Source: Rhodospirillales bacterium
GTDB taxonomy: Bacteria; Pseudomonadota; Alphaproteobacteria; Rhodospirillales; Shumkoniaceae
NCBI GenBank assembly: GCA_018432935.1
Contig: JAHDSF010000007.1
Span: 62,001-126,000, forward strand
Length of the DNA: 64,000 nucleotides
Reading direction: 5' to 3'
The notes beneath the pieces are model-generated. The model saw only the letters and a program-made list of their open reading frames with translations, was not told the DNA's origin and ran no database searches. A program made the position numbers and the translations under genes. Shown piece by piece: positions 7,440-17,043 of this stretch. Every line of letters begins with the position of its first letter. The stretch's first letter is position 1.

Positions 7440-9679
7440 TTCTGCAGCCCTTTCATGCGGGCGCGCAGCTCCTGGGTCACCGCGGCCGCCTCGGGCGAGC
7501 TGGCGACCACCCGCGGCGTCAGCACGATGATCAGTTCGGTGCGGCCCTGGAGGTCGGTGGTACGGCCGAACAGGATGCCCAGCACCGGGATCTCCGACAA
7601 CAGCGGGATCCCGGTCCGAGCCTTGGTGACGTCGTCGCGGATCAGGCCGCCAAGCGCAATGCTCTCGCCGCTCTGCACGGCAACCGTGCTGCTGATGCGG
7701 CGCTGCTGGATGGTCGGCGAATCGCTTGAGCCGGTGGTGGTCTGAGCCACCGAACTCGCTTCCTGCTCGATCTCCAGGGTCACCAGGCCGCCTGGGTTGA
7801 CCCGCGGCGTCACCGTCAGAATGACGCCGGTGTCCCGGTACTCGATCTCGCTGACGACGGTGTCGAGGTTGATGGCGCTGGTGGCGGTCCGGGTCAGCAC
7901 CGGCACCTGGTCGCCGACCTGCAGGTAGGCGGTCTGGTTGCCCAGCACCATCAGGTGCGGCGACGAGATGACCTTGACGTCGGAGACATCGGCCAACAGG
8001 TCGAGCGCCGCCCTGAGATCCCCCGATCCGTTGCTGAAGAAGTAGGTGAAGCCCGAGCTGGCGAGGCCCGGTCCGGTGCTGTTGGCGATGGTGCGCAGGC
8101 TGAACTGGTTGGTGCCGCCGGCCTCGAAGAACCACTGCACACCATAGCGCAGGTCGTCGTTGAGGGTGACCTCGGCGATGGTTGCCTCGATCAGCACCTG
8201 CAGCGGCACCACGTCGAGGCGGCGCAGGGTCTGCTCGACGGTGCGATACTGGCCGGGGGTGGCGAGGATGACGAGGGCGTTGTTGGCCTCGTCGGGGATC
8301 ACCCGCAGACCGACAAACTCGGACAGCACGCCGCTGCCGCGGATACCCGGGGCCGTCGCGCCGCCGCCCTCCGGCGAGAACCGCACCTCCGGTGCCGGCG
8401 CGGCCGACGTCGTTCCGGCGGTGGCAGCCGGGGTTCCAACCGCCTCGGCGGCGGCAGCAGCGGGGCGGCGGCTCGCCAGGCTCGACGTGCGGCCTGTCAG
8501 CCCACCGGTGGCTCCCGAGAACGACGGCGACAAGCCGCCGAGGCCGGGCCGATCACGTCCGATCCGGCTCCGTTCCAGTCGCGGGGCTACGCTGGCGGTG
8601 CGCTTGGTCAGCTCGCCCCCGCCGCTGCCGAACAGATCGCCGATGATGGCGGCCAGATCGGCCGCCTTGGCGTTCTGCACCGGATAGACGAAGATGCGCT
8701 GGTCGTTCTGGTTCCAGCTCCGGTCGAGGCGCCCGATCCATTCGCCGATCAGCTCGACGTAATCGGTGGTGCTGGCGATCGCCAGCACCGCGTTCATACG
8801 ATCGAGGGACACCACCCGCAACACCGACGAAATGTCGAGCCCGAGCTCGGTTCCCAGGACGTGCTCGAGCTCGGCGACCATGGTCGGCGAATCCGCGTAC
8901 TCGACGGGAAAGATTCCGAACGACTTGTCGCGCAGCCAGTCGACGTCGAAAACGTCGACCAGGTCGAGCATCGCCTTCAGCTCCTGGCGGGTCCCGGCCA
9001 GCACCAGGATGTTGCGCGCCGGGTCGGCCCGCAGCATCCCGCCTGCCGGCGCCAGCGGCTCCAGGATCGCCTGCATCTCGGCCGCGCCGACGTGCTCCAG
9101 CGGCACCACCTGGACCCGGTAGCCGGGCAGCCCGGGCAACCCCGCGCGGGCGGTCACTACCGGCGGCGAGGACTTCGCCGCCTCGTCGAGGGGAACCACC
9201 TTGTAGAGGTCCGCCTCGCGCACCAGGGCGGCGCCATTGACCCTGAGCACGGATTCGAAGGTTGCGAGCAGCGCCTCGCGCGGGATCGGACCCGAAGTCT
9301 CGAGCGTCACCTCGCCGCCGACCTTGGGGTCGAGAACGTAGGGGACCTTGAGAATATTGCCGAGCACCGCCTGCGCGACTTCGGGCAGGCTGGCATTGAT
9401 GAAGTTCAGGGTGACGTTGCCGCCGGGCAGCTCGCGCACCGCCGGTGCGGTGACGACGGATTCGCGGACGGCGCGCCTTTCGACGATGATCGGTTGCGGC
9501 TTCTCGCGCGTCGATGCCGGCCCCGCCACCTCGGCCGGAGGGCGCAGATGTCCTGCCGGACCTTGGTCGTCGCCGGCGACCGGCTCCTGCGAGGGAGTGC
9601 CGTAGAACGGCACCCGGTCTTCGCACGCCAGGACCGGCAACAGGAGCAGACATGATGCCGCCAACAAGCGTAGTTTCAT
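7418..9679 (-). CDS. gspD: Type II secretion outer-membrane secretin GspD
   Basis: A 753-residue secretin that forms the outer-membrane exit channel. The N-terminus MKLRLLAASCLLLLPVLAC has a lipobox-like LAC, so the protein may be lipidated, which is not the rule for GspD. The N0 domain begins NVTLNFINASLPEVAQ, followed by N1-N3 domains and a Gly/Ala/Thr-rich linker. The C-terminal secretin domain contains VGDQVPVLT, VNPGGLVTLEIEQE and the closing GRTELIIVLTPRVV. The start at 9679 is set by the signal sequence; the longer open frame upstream overlaps gspC. Confidence 0.92.
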   Translation of the reverse strand: MKLRLLAASCLLLLPVLACEDRVPFYGTPSQEPVAGDDQGPAGHLRPPAEVAGPASTREKPQPIIVERRAVRESVVTAPAVRELPGGNVTLNFINASLPEVAQAVLGNILKVPYVLDPKVGGEVTLETSGPIPREALLATFESVLRVNGAALVREADLYKVVPLDEAAKSSPPVVTARAGLPGLPGYRVQVVPLEHVGAAEMQAILEPLAPAGGMLRADPARNILVLAGTRQELKAMLDLVDVFDVDWLRDKSFGIFPVEYADSPTMVAELEHVLGTELGLDISSVLRVVSLDRMNAVLAIASTTDYVELIGEWIGRLDRSWNQNDQRIFVYPVQNAKAADLAAIIGDLFGSGGGELTKRTASVAPRLERSRIGRDRPGLGGLSPSFSGATGGLTGRTSSLASRRPAAAAAEAVGTPAATAGTTSAAPAPEVRFSPEGGGATAPGIRGSGVLSEFVGLRVIPDEANNALVILATPGQYRTVEQTLRRLDVVPLQVLIEATIAEVTLNDDLRYGVQWFFEAGGTNQFSLRTIANSTGPGLASSGFTYFFSNGSGDLRAALDLLADVSDVKVISSPHLMVLGNQTAYLQVGDQVPVLTRTATSAINLDTVVSEIEYRDTGVILTVTPRVNPGGLVTLEIEQEASSVAQTTTGSSDSPTIQQRRISSTVAVQSGESIALGGLIRDDVTKARTGIPLLSEIPVLGILFGRTTDLQGRTELIIVLTPRVVASSPEAAAVTQELRARMKGLQKWDKLQF

Positions 9680-9762
9680 CCCCCAGCCCCCCAATGCAGA
9701 CCGCCTTGCCGAGCGGCCACCCCGCGAAGATGCGCCGCTTGGGCGCTCTCGTTCCCTGCCCA

Positions 9763-10374
9763 TCACCGGGATGCCCTGGAGCCGCCAGCCGGTGCGGGCG
9801 GAGGCGGAGGCGCCCCGCCGGCCTGGCTCGGCGACGGCTGCTGCGGCAGCGGCACGAGTCCGGACGCGCTCGGCGGCCGCGGCGGCGGTCGGTCCCGGGC
9901 GACCTCCTGGAGCTCGACCAGGTGTTCGCGTACGCCGTCGGCGAGCAGCAGGCTGCGGGGCCGGATGTCGCGGACGCTCCACCCTCCGAGCCGGTCGCCC
10001 ACCGCGACCTGGCTGATCTCGCCGTTCTTCTTGGCCTGGACGATGGCGATCCGGCTGGCATCCGAGATCGCGACCCCGAGCAGGGTGAACAGGTCGCGTT
10101 CGGTCGGCAGCGCCGGTTCCGCCTCAGCGACGGTGCGCGGCGGCGCCCGGGTCTCGCTGAACAGCGGGCGCTCGGCGATCTCGTCAAACGTCTCCGCCGG
10201 CGGAAATGCGACCTCCAGGACCAGCGGCTGGGCGGTGAACGTCCGCTCCGCGATCGCCGGCCGCGACGGCGGCGCGGGCACGTAGAGACGGCCGGTCGCC
10301 TGCAGCGCGAGGGCGCCGGCTGCCAGTGCGCACAGCAGCGAAAGGGCGATCGACGTGCCGCGGCGGCCGCTCAC
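9763..10374 (-). CDS. gspC: GspC-like inner-membrane protein of the secretion system
   Basis: A 203-residue protein with one N-terminal membrane segment (residues 8-24) and a periplasmic homology-region-like domain from ERPLFSETR to REHLVELQEV, the part of GspC that contacts the secretin. No PDZ or coiled-coil module follows; instead the C-terminus is a Pro/Ala-rich tail. The position just before gspD fits GspC; some databases would call this type GspN or PilP-like. The GTG start overlaps the gspM stop as GTGA, so translation is coupled. Confidence 0.72.
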   Translation of the reverse strand: MSGRRGTSIALSLLCALAAGALALQATGRLYVPAPPSRPAIAERTFTAQPLVLEVAFPPAETFDEIAERPLFSETRAPPRTVAEAEPALPTERDLFTLLGVAISDASRIAIVQAKKNGEISQVAVGDRLGGWSVRDIRPRSLLLADGVREHLVELQEVARDRPPPRPPSASGLVPLPQQPSPSQAGGAPPPPPAPAGGSRASR

Positions 10375-10955
10375 GTCACGTCTCCGCCGCGCATGAAGCC
10401 GCTGACCATGAACCGCGCCTGCACCGGGTCCTCTCCGGCATCAGCCTTTCCGGCCGGAATCCGGGCCCCGGTACGCCTGACCTCCAGCTCGTCGACGAAC
10501 AGGTACGGCACGCCGGTCTCGAGATCGTAAAGGAGGTCCTCGAGGGCGCCGATCCCGGCGCTGACCATCACGTCGACCGCGACCCGGCGATAGTTGCCGT
10601 CTGCCTCGGGTGCCAGCACCTGCACGCTCTTCAGCGTGCCGCCGGCCTTGGTGATGGCCAGTTTCAGACGGTCCTGCAATGCCGCCGCCGCCAGTGCCGG
10701 ATTGTCGGCCTTGAGAAACCCGCCGCGCGCCGTTTCGATCGCGCGCAGCCGCGCCAGCTCCCCATCGAGTTCCGGCCGCGTCGCAGCATGGGCGCGGTAA
10801 CGGACGAGGAACTCGGCATCGCGTTCGACCGCCACCGCGTGGCTCGCGAAATCTTCGCGCAGCGGCGCGACCACGCCGGACCACGCCAGCCAGGCCATCG
10901 CCACCAGCAGGGTGACGGCGAGCAGCCTGCGCAGGAGCGGCGAGACGTTCGTCAT
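10371..10955 (-). CDS. gspM: Type II secretion protein GspM
   Basis: A 194-residue bitopic inner-membrane protein: short cytoplasmic N-terminus, one membrane helix (residues 11-30), a coiled-coil region rich in Arg/Glu/Ala, then a ferredoxin-like domain with ALEDLLYDLETGVPYLFVDELEVRR. GspM pairs with GspL to form the assembly platform. Its ATG overlaps the gspL stop (ATGA). Confidence 0.82.
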   Translation of the reverse strand: MTNVSPLLRRLLAVTLLVAMAWLAWSGVVAPLREDFASHAVAVERDAEFLVRYRAHAATRPELDGELARLRAIETARGGFLKADNPALAAAALQDRLKLAITKAGGTLKSVQVLAPEADGNYRRVAVDVMVSAGIGALEDLLYDLETGVPYLFVDELEVRRTGARIPAGKADAGEDPVQARFMVSGFMRGGDVT

Positions 10956-12028
10956 TGCGTCGCTCCGGCAATCCGGAAGGTCAGGTTGAACCGCTCTCTG
11001 CCGGAGGTGGGATCCTGGGTTACCGGCGAACGGAAGCGCGGCTCGGCGAACATTTCCGAGCCGTCGATCAGCGCGACGAGATCGGAAGCGGCCGCCGAAT
11101 GGCCGGCGATCCGGATCTCGCGATCCCTGTATTGCAGCTCGGTCAGCCAGGTGTGGTCCGGCAGAATCCGGGTGAGCTCGAGCAGGATTGCCACCGCCAG
11201 CGGCTGCGTGCGTTTGCGGTCCGTGAAGAAGGTGAGGTCCTTGCGCAGCAGCGCGACTTCCTCCTCCAGCTTCGCCACCGCGTCGGCGGCCTGCCGCGCC
11301 TCCCGGACCTGACCGGCCAGAGCCGCGGCGGCAGCTTCCCGGTCCTGGAACGCCAGATGCCCGGCCGCCGCGATCAGCACGCATGCGGCCGTGGCGAGGA
11401 GCGGGTTGAGGATGGAGGCGAACGAGCGGGCGGGGACCTCGTCGGAGCAGCCGCTGCGAAGGCGCATCTGTGGCGCCTGGCCGTCGTCGGGATCGCCGAC
11501 GGCCACGGCTGCGGCCTGCAACCCGAAGCCGGCCAGACGCTGCGTCTCGTGCTCGACCACCCGCTTCGGCACCACTGCGAGCAGCGCGCGCAGGCCGCCG
11601 CGCGAGGAGGCGAGGAGGTCGTAGTCGAAGCACACGTCCCGGGCGGCGAAAGGGGTCTGGCGATCGATCTGGTAGTAGAGGGCACGCCTGAGCTCGGGCT
11701 GCGGCAACGCCGGCAAGGCGAGCTCCTTGAACAGCGCCTGCGCACGAGGCAGGCAGAGCACGAGCCTGCCGGCCCTGCGACCGTGCCGCGCCACCGCCGC
11801 CTGCAAGGCCCGGCCATCGGCGGTGTCGACGACCTGCCTGCTCTTGCCGCCTTCCCAGACGCGAAGCCGGTAGCCCCCGCCGTGCGGATGCAGGGCGAGA
11901 CAGCGGAGACCGGGGTCCAACCGCTTGCGAAGGGTCTCCGGCACCAGGCCCAGGAGTTCGCCTCCCCACCAGGCGAAGAATCCGCGAACCGGGGCCGCGA
12001 CCGGAGCAAGGAAAGCAAGCATGGGCAT
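10952..12028 (-). CDS. gspL: Type II secretion protein GspL
   Basis: A 358-residue platform protein. The cytoplasmic actin-like half includes RLVLCLPRAQALFKELALP and a helix ending YYQIDRQTPF, the usual GspL/PilM-type signature; a single membrane helix near residues 208-228 (LLATAACVLIAAAGHLAF) is followed by a coiled coil and a periplasmic PilN-like domain. GspL couples the GspE ATPase to GspF and GspM. Two close ATGs (12028 and 12022) are possible. Confidence 0.85.
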   Translation of the reverse strand: MPMLAFLAPVAAPVRGFFAWWGGELLGLVPETLRKRLDPGLRCLALHPHGGGYRLRVWEGGKSRQVVDTADGRALQAAVARHGRRAGRLVLCLPRAQALFKELALPALPQPELRRALYYQIDRQTPFAARDVCFDYDLLASSRGGLRALLAVVPKRVVEHETQRLAGFGLQAAAVAVGDPDDGQAPQMRLRSGCSDEVPARSFASILNPLLATAACVLIAAAGHLAFQDREAAAAALAGQVREARQAADAVAKLEEEVALLRKDLTFFTDRKRTQPLAVAILLELTRILPDHTWLTELQYRDREIRIAGHSAAASDLVALIDGSEMFAEPRFRSPVTQDPTSGRERFNLTFRIAGATQ

Positions 12029-12049
12029 CGCGATTTCTTTTTGACGAGG

Positions 12050-12769
12050 TCACTCCCCGGAAAGCCAGGCACTGCATCGACTTTCGTCGGGGCGTCTAAG
12101 GCACAAGGTTTCGGTGGCTAACATGGGGGACACGGCCAGGGTCGGCCAGAGGTCGGGGGCCGATGCCTGCAGCGATATTTCGATCCGGACCAGGTCTGGA
12201 AGTGTGTCCCTGCCTACCCATTCGGGTCGCCAAGAGCGGGGAGACCGGGAGCCGTCGGCGCCGAAGTAGCCGATCCGCAGCGCCGCGACGCCCGTCAGAA
12301 GAACGGTCTCTCCCTTGATCTGCTCGGGCGCGTCACCGGGATCGACGTCGGGGTGCAGGAGAACGTGACGGAACACGAGCCGCCCGCCGTCCCGGCCTTG
12401 CTCCAGCTCGAGCCGCACGCGATGGAAGCCGCCGAACCCGACGTGCGCGGGAAGGGGCGCGATGAAGGAGAGCCGCTCCGTCCGTCCCTCGAACGCGACG
12501 TCGGAGCGCCCGCCCTCGTGGTAGGGGTAGGCCTGCTGGATCAGGGAACGCAGGAACGACTGCACGGCCTGGACGTCCGACTCCTCCTCGCTTCGCGTCG
12601 TCTCCGCATCCCACACCCGGGTCCCCAGGTGGAGGCCCCCGGCCAGCACCGCGAGCACAAGGCTCAACAGCGTCATCGCGACCAGGATTTCGATCAGCGT
12701 GAAGCCTTGCTCCCGCGGATCACGGCAACGCGGGACGGACGGTTTCGAGGGCGACGATCGGCAGTCCAT
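12050..12769 (-). CDS. gspJ: Type II secretion minor pseudopilin GspJ
   Basis: A 239-residue pseudopilin with a 22-residue basic leader ending EQG and the methylated N-terminal helix FTLIEILVAM; E at +5 after cleavage is present. The globular domain has the GspJ-like SFIAPLP and LLTGVAALRIGYFG strands. A GAGGAGAGGAG ribosome site precedes the ATG, and the start overlaps gspI by 50 bases. Confidence 0.88.
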   Translation of the reverse strand: MDCRSSPSKPSVPRCRDPREQGFTLIEILVAMTLLSLVLAVLAGGLHLGTRVWDAETTRSEEESDVQAVQSFLRSLIQQAYPYHEGGRSDVAFEGRTERLSFIAPLPAHVGFGGFHRVRLELEQGRDGGRLVFRHVLLHPDVDPGDAPEQIKGETVLLTGVAALRIGYFGADGSRSPRSWRPEWVGRDTLPDLVRIEISLQASAPDLWPTLAVSPMLATETLCLRRPDESRCSAWLSGE

Positions 12770-13136
12770 CTCCTCTCCTCACCTTGACGCTGAGCTGCAC
12801 CAGCGGCGGCTCGCCGGAAGCGGGATCGCCGACCGGCTCGACCTCGACGGTCCAGGCGAACCCCTGCCGAGCCCCGCCCGGCGAGCCGGTCCATCCGGCC
12901 GCCGCCAGCTCCGACTGCGCCAGGCGAAGAGCGGCCAGCCGTTCGCGGGCGTGCGTCCCCGCTGCCATGCTGGTCGACAGGGACTCGAGCACGGCCGACA
13001 CGCACAGAGCAGCGACAACGAACGCAACCAGAACCTCGATCAGCGTGAAGCCGCGTTCGTCTCGCGGTTCAGCGCGCGATGCGGACCCGGCCGGTGAGCC
13101 ACTCGACCGTGACCACGAAGGCGTCTGCGTCGCCAA
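12720..13136 (-). CDS. gspI: Type II secretion minor pseudopilin GspI
   Basis: A 138-residue pseudopilin; the prepilin site is DERG followed by FTLIEVLVAF. No ATG or GTG lies close to the leader. A TTG at 13136 has a perfect GGGGAGG six bases upstream (13143-13149) and gives a 29-residue leader, longer than usual; a GTG at 13151 is the alternative. The gene overlaps gspH by 68 bases, so expression is presumably coupled. The conserved RLAQSELAAAGW segment fits GspI. Confidence 0.82.
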   Translation of the reverse strand: MATQTPSWSRSSGSPAGSASRAEPRDERGFTLIEVLVAFVVAALCVSAVLESLSTSMAAGTHARERLAALRLAQSELAAAGWTGSPGGARQGFAWTVEVEPVGDPASGEPPLVQLSVKVRRGDGLPIVALETVRPALP

Positions 13137-13488
13137 TGCGAACCTCCCCACCCGTGGAGCTGCCGTCGGGAAAGAAGCGGAACCCGGCCGTCGCCTCGTC
13201 GACCTGCTCGATTTTGGCCGCGGTGGCGCCGACCGGAGGACGGCTCTCGAAGCGGTGCCGGCGCGGCGCATCCCCGGTCCCGTAGGCGCCGTCCTCGGAG
13301 ACCGTCACCACCACCTCGCGGTTGCCCGCGATGGCATCGCTGCGCGCCTCGCGGAGGAAGGTGGCGAACTCTCGCACCTCGGTTTCCAGCGGCGGCGACG
13401 CCGCACCCAGCATCGGCACCGCCGCCGCCGTCAGTCCGGCAACGATCAGAAGGACGACCAGAAGCTCGATCAAGGTGAAGCCGCGCAC
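13069..13488 (-). CDS. gspH: Type II secretion minor pseudopilin GspH
   Basis: A 139-residue pseudopilin that starts at a GTG and keeps only a three-residue leader (MRG) before FTLIELLVVLLIV. The domain contains EFATFLREARSDAIAGNREVVV and the C-terminal FFPDGSSTGGEVRI, the hallmark of GspH/FimT. A GGGGGG ribosome site follows immediately after the gspG stop. Confidence 0.88.
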   Translation of the reverse strand: MRGFTLIELLVVLLIVAGLTAAAVPMLGAASPPLETEVREFATFLREARSDAIAGNREVVVTVSEDGAYGTGDAPRRHRFESRPPVGATAAKIEQVDEATAGFRFFPDGSSTGGEVRIGDADAFVVTVEWLTGRVRIAR

Positions 13489-13497
13489 CCGACCCCC

Positions 13498-13941
13498 CTA
13501 CCAACTCGTGATGTCCTGGTCCTCGTCGGCGCCGCCCGCGGCCCGGTCGGCACCCAGGCTGGAGAGGTCGTAGACCCCGTGGCGGCCCGGCGCGACGTAG
13601 ACGTAGGGCGTCCCCCAGGGGTCGATCAGGCTGTCCTTCTTCTTGACGTAGGGTCCCCGCCAGCGTTCTCCCTCCGCGGGCCGCTCGATCAGGGCGCGCA
13701 ACCCTTCGCCGGTCGTCGGATAGCGCCCGGCATCGAGCTTGTAGAGATCGAGCGCTGTCCCCAGGTTGCCGATCTGGATGCGTGCCGTATCGGTGCGGGC
13801 TCCGCCCAGGTAGCCGAGCACCTGGGGCGCCGCGATGGTCGCCAACAGGGTCAGGATGATCATCACCACCAGCAGCTCCAGAAGCGTGAAGCCTGCCTCG
13901 TCGCGACGGCGTCTTGTCCCTGCGGTACGCATCGCCTCCAT
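13498..13941 (-). CDS. gspG: Major pseudopilin GspG
   Basis: A 147-residue major pseudopilin. The 17-residue leader (MEAMRTAGTRRRRDEAG) is cut before FTLLELLVVMIIL. The rest is typical: LGTALDLYKLDAGRYPTTGEG, the RGPYVKKK loop, DPWGTPYVY and a final GADEDQDITSW, which in homologues binds calcium. AAGGAG lies upstream of the ATG at 13941; a second ATG at 13932 is less well placed. Confidence 0.93.
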   Translation of the reverse strand: MEAMRTAGTRRRRDEAGFTLLELLVVMIILTLLATIAAPQVLGYLGGARTDTARIQIGNLGTALDLYKLDAGRYPTTGEGLRALIERPAEGERWRGPYVKKKDSLIDPWGTPYVYVAPGRHGVYDLSSLGADRAAGGADEDQDITSW

Positions 13942-13955
13942 CCCTTCCTGCTCCT

Positions 13956-15176
13956 TCAGATCGCCAGCTTGTTGATGCTCAGGATCGCCACCAGCACCGA
14001 GCCGATGATGGCGGCGATGACCATGCCCAGGCCGACCGTCAGCAACGGCACCAGCAGAGCCAGCAGTCGCTCCATCGTCCGCTGCACCTCGCGGTCGAAG
14101 ATGTCGGCGATGCGCAGCAGGATCTCGTCCAGCCGCCCGCTTTCCTCGCCGACCCGGACCAGGTGCACGGCAAGACGCGGGAACAGCCGGCCTTCCGCCA
14201 GCGGCCCTGCGAGGCCGCGGCCTTCGCTGACCTGCGCTGCCAGTTCGCCGACGAAGCCGGCGACGGCGGTGTTGCCGTGAACCTCGCGGACGATCGCCAT
14301 CGCGTTCAGCAGCGTCACCCCGTTGCGCAGCAGCGTTCCCAGGGTCCGGCCGAAGCGGGCGACTTCGGTCTCGAGGATCAGGGTGCCGGCCAGCGGCAGC
14401 CGCAGCAGCATACGGTCCCAGGCCAGACGGGTCGGAGCATCGCGGAGCCGCAACCGCACCACGACGATCAGGGCGACGGTGCCGCCGGCCATGAACGGCC
14501 AATAGGTCTGGAACGTATCGGCGATGCCGATGACGATGCGGGTGGCGAGCGGCAGCGCGGCGCCGGCGTCCTCGAACAGCGGCTTGAATTGGGGCACCAC
14601 CACCGTCATCAGGACGATGATCGAAACCCCGGCGGTGAACAGAAGAATCAGCGGGTAGATCAACGCCGACTTCACCGTTTCGGCGGTGGCGCGGCTGCGC
14701 TCCATGTAGTCGGCGAGCTGCGCCAGCACGGGGTCGAGCGCGCCGCCCGCCTCGCCGGCGCGCACCATGCTGACGAAATAGACGGGAAAGGCGTCGCCCT
14801 GGGCGGCAAACGCGTCGGCCAGAGACGCGCCGCTGCGGACCCGGTCGAGGACGCCGACCAGCAGCGCGCGCAGCCTCTCGGGCTCGCCCAGCTCGACCAG
14901 GATCTCGAGCGCCCGCTCCAGCGGCAGCCCCGCCTTCAGGAGGGTCGCCAGCTCGCGCGCCACTGCCGCGACGGCGACCGCCGAGACGCGACCACCCCCC
15001 CGGCCCCGGGCCCGCGCACGCAACGCGCCGCGTCCTGCCGCCAGCGGCTCGGCCCGGACCGGAATGTGCCCCGCCTCGTGCAGGCGGGCGACCACCGATG
15101 CCTCGTCGACAGCGTCCATCTCGCCTTCGAGGGCCTCGCCGTCGGGCGTGACCGCCTTGTAGCGGAAGAGCACCAT
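13956..15176 (-). CDS. gspF: Type II secretion platform protein GspF
   Basis: A 406-residue polytopic protein with the two repeated cytoplasmic T2SSF domains. The first begins LATLLKAGLPLERALEIL and carries MVRAGEAGGALDPVLAQLADYMER; the second repeats as LGTLLRNGVTLLNAMAIV and VRVGEESGRLDEILLRIADIFD. Membrane segments sit near residues 175-200, 222-240 and 375-400. It starts two bases after gspE ends. Confidence 0.93.
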   Translation of the reverse strand: MVLFRYKAVTPDGEALEGEMDAVDEASVVARLHEAGHIPVRAEPLAAGRGALRARARGRGGGRVSAVAVAAVARELATLLKAGLPLERALEILVELGEPERLRALLVGVLDRVRSGASLADAFAAQGDAFPVYFVSMVRAGEAGGALDPVLAQLADYMERSRATAETVKSALIYPLILLFTAGVSIIVLMTVVVPQFKPLFEDAGAALPLATRIVIGIADTFQTYWPFMAGGTVALIVVVRLRLRDAPTRLAWDRMLLRLPLAGTLILETEVARFGRTLGTLLRNGVTLLNAMAIVREVHGNTAVAGFVGELAAQVSEGRGLAGPLAEGRLFPRLAVHLVRVGEESGRLDEILLRIADIFDREVQRTMERLLALLVPLLTVGLGMVIAAIIGSVLVAILSINKLAI

Positions 15177-15177
15177 C

Positions 15178-16887
15178 TCAAGCCTCGCGGGTCACGCGCA
15201 GCACCTCCTCGACGGTGGTCACCCCGTCGAGGACCTTGCGCAGGCCGTCGTCGTACATCGTCAACATCCCTTCCTCGACCGCCGCCCGCCGCAGTTCCTG
15301 AGCCTCGGCATGGCGGAGCACGAGCGAGCGGATGCGGTCGGTGACGGGGAGGAACTCGAGGATCGTGGTGCGGCCGCGGAAGCCGCTGCCGCGGCAGCGC
15401 TTGCAGCCGGCGGCAGCGTAGACCGTGGGCTCCGCCGGCAAGTCTGCGAAGCCGGTGCCCAGCCGGCCCAGCAGTGCCGGGTCGGCCGGTTGCGGCGTGC
15501 GGCAGTGCGGGCAGAGCGTCCGCACCAGCCGCTGCGCCAGGATGCCCGAGACCGTCGAGGTCAGCAGGTAGTCCTCGACCCGCATGTCGAGGAGCCGCGA
15601 GATGCTGCCAGCGGCATCGTTGGTGTGCAGGGTCGACAGCACCAGGTGCCCGGTCAGCGACGCCTGGACGGCGATCTGCGCCGTCTCGAGGTCGCGGATC
15701 TCGCCGATCATCAGGATGTCGGGGTCCTGGCGCAGGAACGAGCGCAGGGCGTGGGCGAAGGTGAGCCCGATCTGCGGCTTCACCTGAACCTGGTTGATGC
15801 CCTCCAGCTGGTACTCGATCGGGTCCTCGACGGTCAGGATCTTGACGTCGGGGGTGTTGCGCTCGAGCAGGCAGGCATAGAGGGTGGTTGTCTTGCCGCT
15901 GCCGGTGGGCCCGGTCACCAGCAGCACGCCGTTGGGCCGGTGCAGGACCTCGCGGAAACGTGTCAGCACCGGCTCGGTGAAGCCGAGCTCGGGCAGATCG
16001 AGCCGCACCTCGCCCCGGTCCAGGATGCGCATGACAAGGCTCTCGCCGTGCATGGTCGGGATGGTCGACACCCGCATGTCGATGTCCTTGCCGCGCACCG
16101 TCACCTTGATTCGCCCGTCCTGGGGCAGCCGGCGCTCGGCGATGTTGAGATCGGCCATGATCTTGACCCGCGAGATCACAGCCGCCTGCAGGCGCTGCGG
16201 CGGCGAATCCACCTCGCGCAGCACGCCGTCGACGCGGTAGCGCACGCGCAGCCGGCGCTCGAACGGCTCGACATGGATGTCCGAGGCGCGCACCTCGACC
16301 GCGTTGGCGATCAGGAGGTTCACCATGCGGATAACCGGCGCCTCGCTGGCAAGGTTGCGCAGCCGCGCGATGTCCTGTTCGGTCTGGTCGGCGCCGCCCT
16401 CGACGCTGCGTGCCAGCTCGTCGACCCCGGAGTGCCCGGACTTATAGAGCCGGTCGAGGGCGTTCTCGATCTCGGCCGGAACCCCCACCCAGGGCGCGAC
16501 GCGGATCCCGGTCGACATCTCCATCGCGGCAATCGCGTAACGGTCGGTGGGGTCGGCCATGGCGAGGCAGATTCCGCCGTCTTCCTCGCGCAGCGGCACG
16601 AGCTTGTGCTGCTTGAGAAAGTTGGGGCTGATCGCTTCTTCGCAGAGCGGGGCGGCGGGGTAGTCGTCTTCGTGCGCCAGCGGCAGGGCAAGCGTTGTCG
16701 ATAGCGCCTGCGCGACGTCGGTCTCTGTCACCAGGCCCAGCTTGGTGACGATCAGATGCGCCCCCTCGCCGGTTTCCTTCTCGAGCCGCAGCACGCGCTC
16801 GAAATCGGGCGGCGAAAGCTTGCCGCGTTCGACGAGATCCTGTCCGAATGCCTCGCTCCACGAGGCGGTCCCTGCCGGCAGTGTCAT
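15178..16887 (-). CDS. gspE: Type II secretion ATPase GspE
   Basis: A 569-residue cytoplasmic ATPase that powers pseudopilus assembly. It has the N-terminal GspE domain (LTVTDVAQAL-like segment), ASDIHVEP, Walker A GPTGSGKTTT, an aspartate box (EDPIEYQLEGINQVQV), Walker B DILMIGEIRD, the His box LSTLHTNDA and the zinc-binding tetracysteine CPHC/CKRC near the end. The ATG at 16887 is chosen because the frame further up lacks homology. Confidence 0.94.
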   Translation of the reverse strand: MTLPAGTASWSEAFGQDLVERGKLSPPDFERVLRLEKETGEGAHLIVTKLGLVTETDVAQALSTTLALPLAHEDDYPAAPLCEEAISPNFLKQHKLVPLREEDGGICLAMADPTDRYAIAAMEMSTGIRVAPWVGVPAEIENALDRLYKSGHSGVDELARSVEGGADQTEQDIARLRNLASEAPVIRMVNLLIANAVEVRASDIHVEPFERRLRVRYRVDGVLREVDSPPQRLQAAVISRVKIMADLNIAERRLPQDGRIKVTVRGKDIDMRVSTIPTMHGESLVMRILDRGEVRLDLPELGFTEPVLTRFREVLHRPNGVLLVTGPTGSGKTTTLYACLLERNTPDVKILTVEDPIEYQLEGINQVQVKPQIGLTFAHALRSFLRQDPDILMIGEIRDLETAQIAVQASLTGHLVLSTLHTNDAAGSISRLLDMRVEDYLLTSTVSGILAQRLVRTLCPHCRTPQPADPALLGRLGTGFADLPAEPTVYAAAGCKRCRGSGFRGRTTILEFLPVTDRIRSLVLRHAEAQELRRAAVEEGMLTMYDDGLRKVLDGVTTVEEVLRVTREA

Positions 16888-17043
16888 GGACGCCCCCAAG
16901 CCCGGCCAAGCGGTGAGCCCAGGCGGAGGGGCGCTGGCGCGAAATGCCACCGCGACGGCGAGCCACCTCCGGCACGCGCGCCCTACCCCTGGAGCACACG
17001 GCATATGAGAAGCCGGCGGCGGCCCATCAATACGGAGAGGACG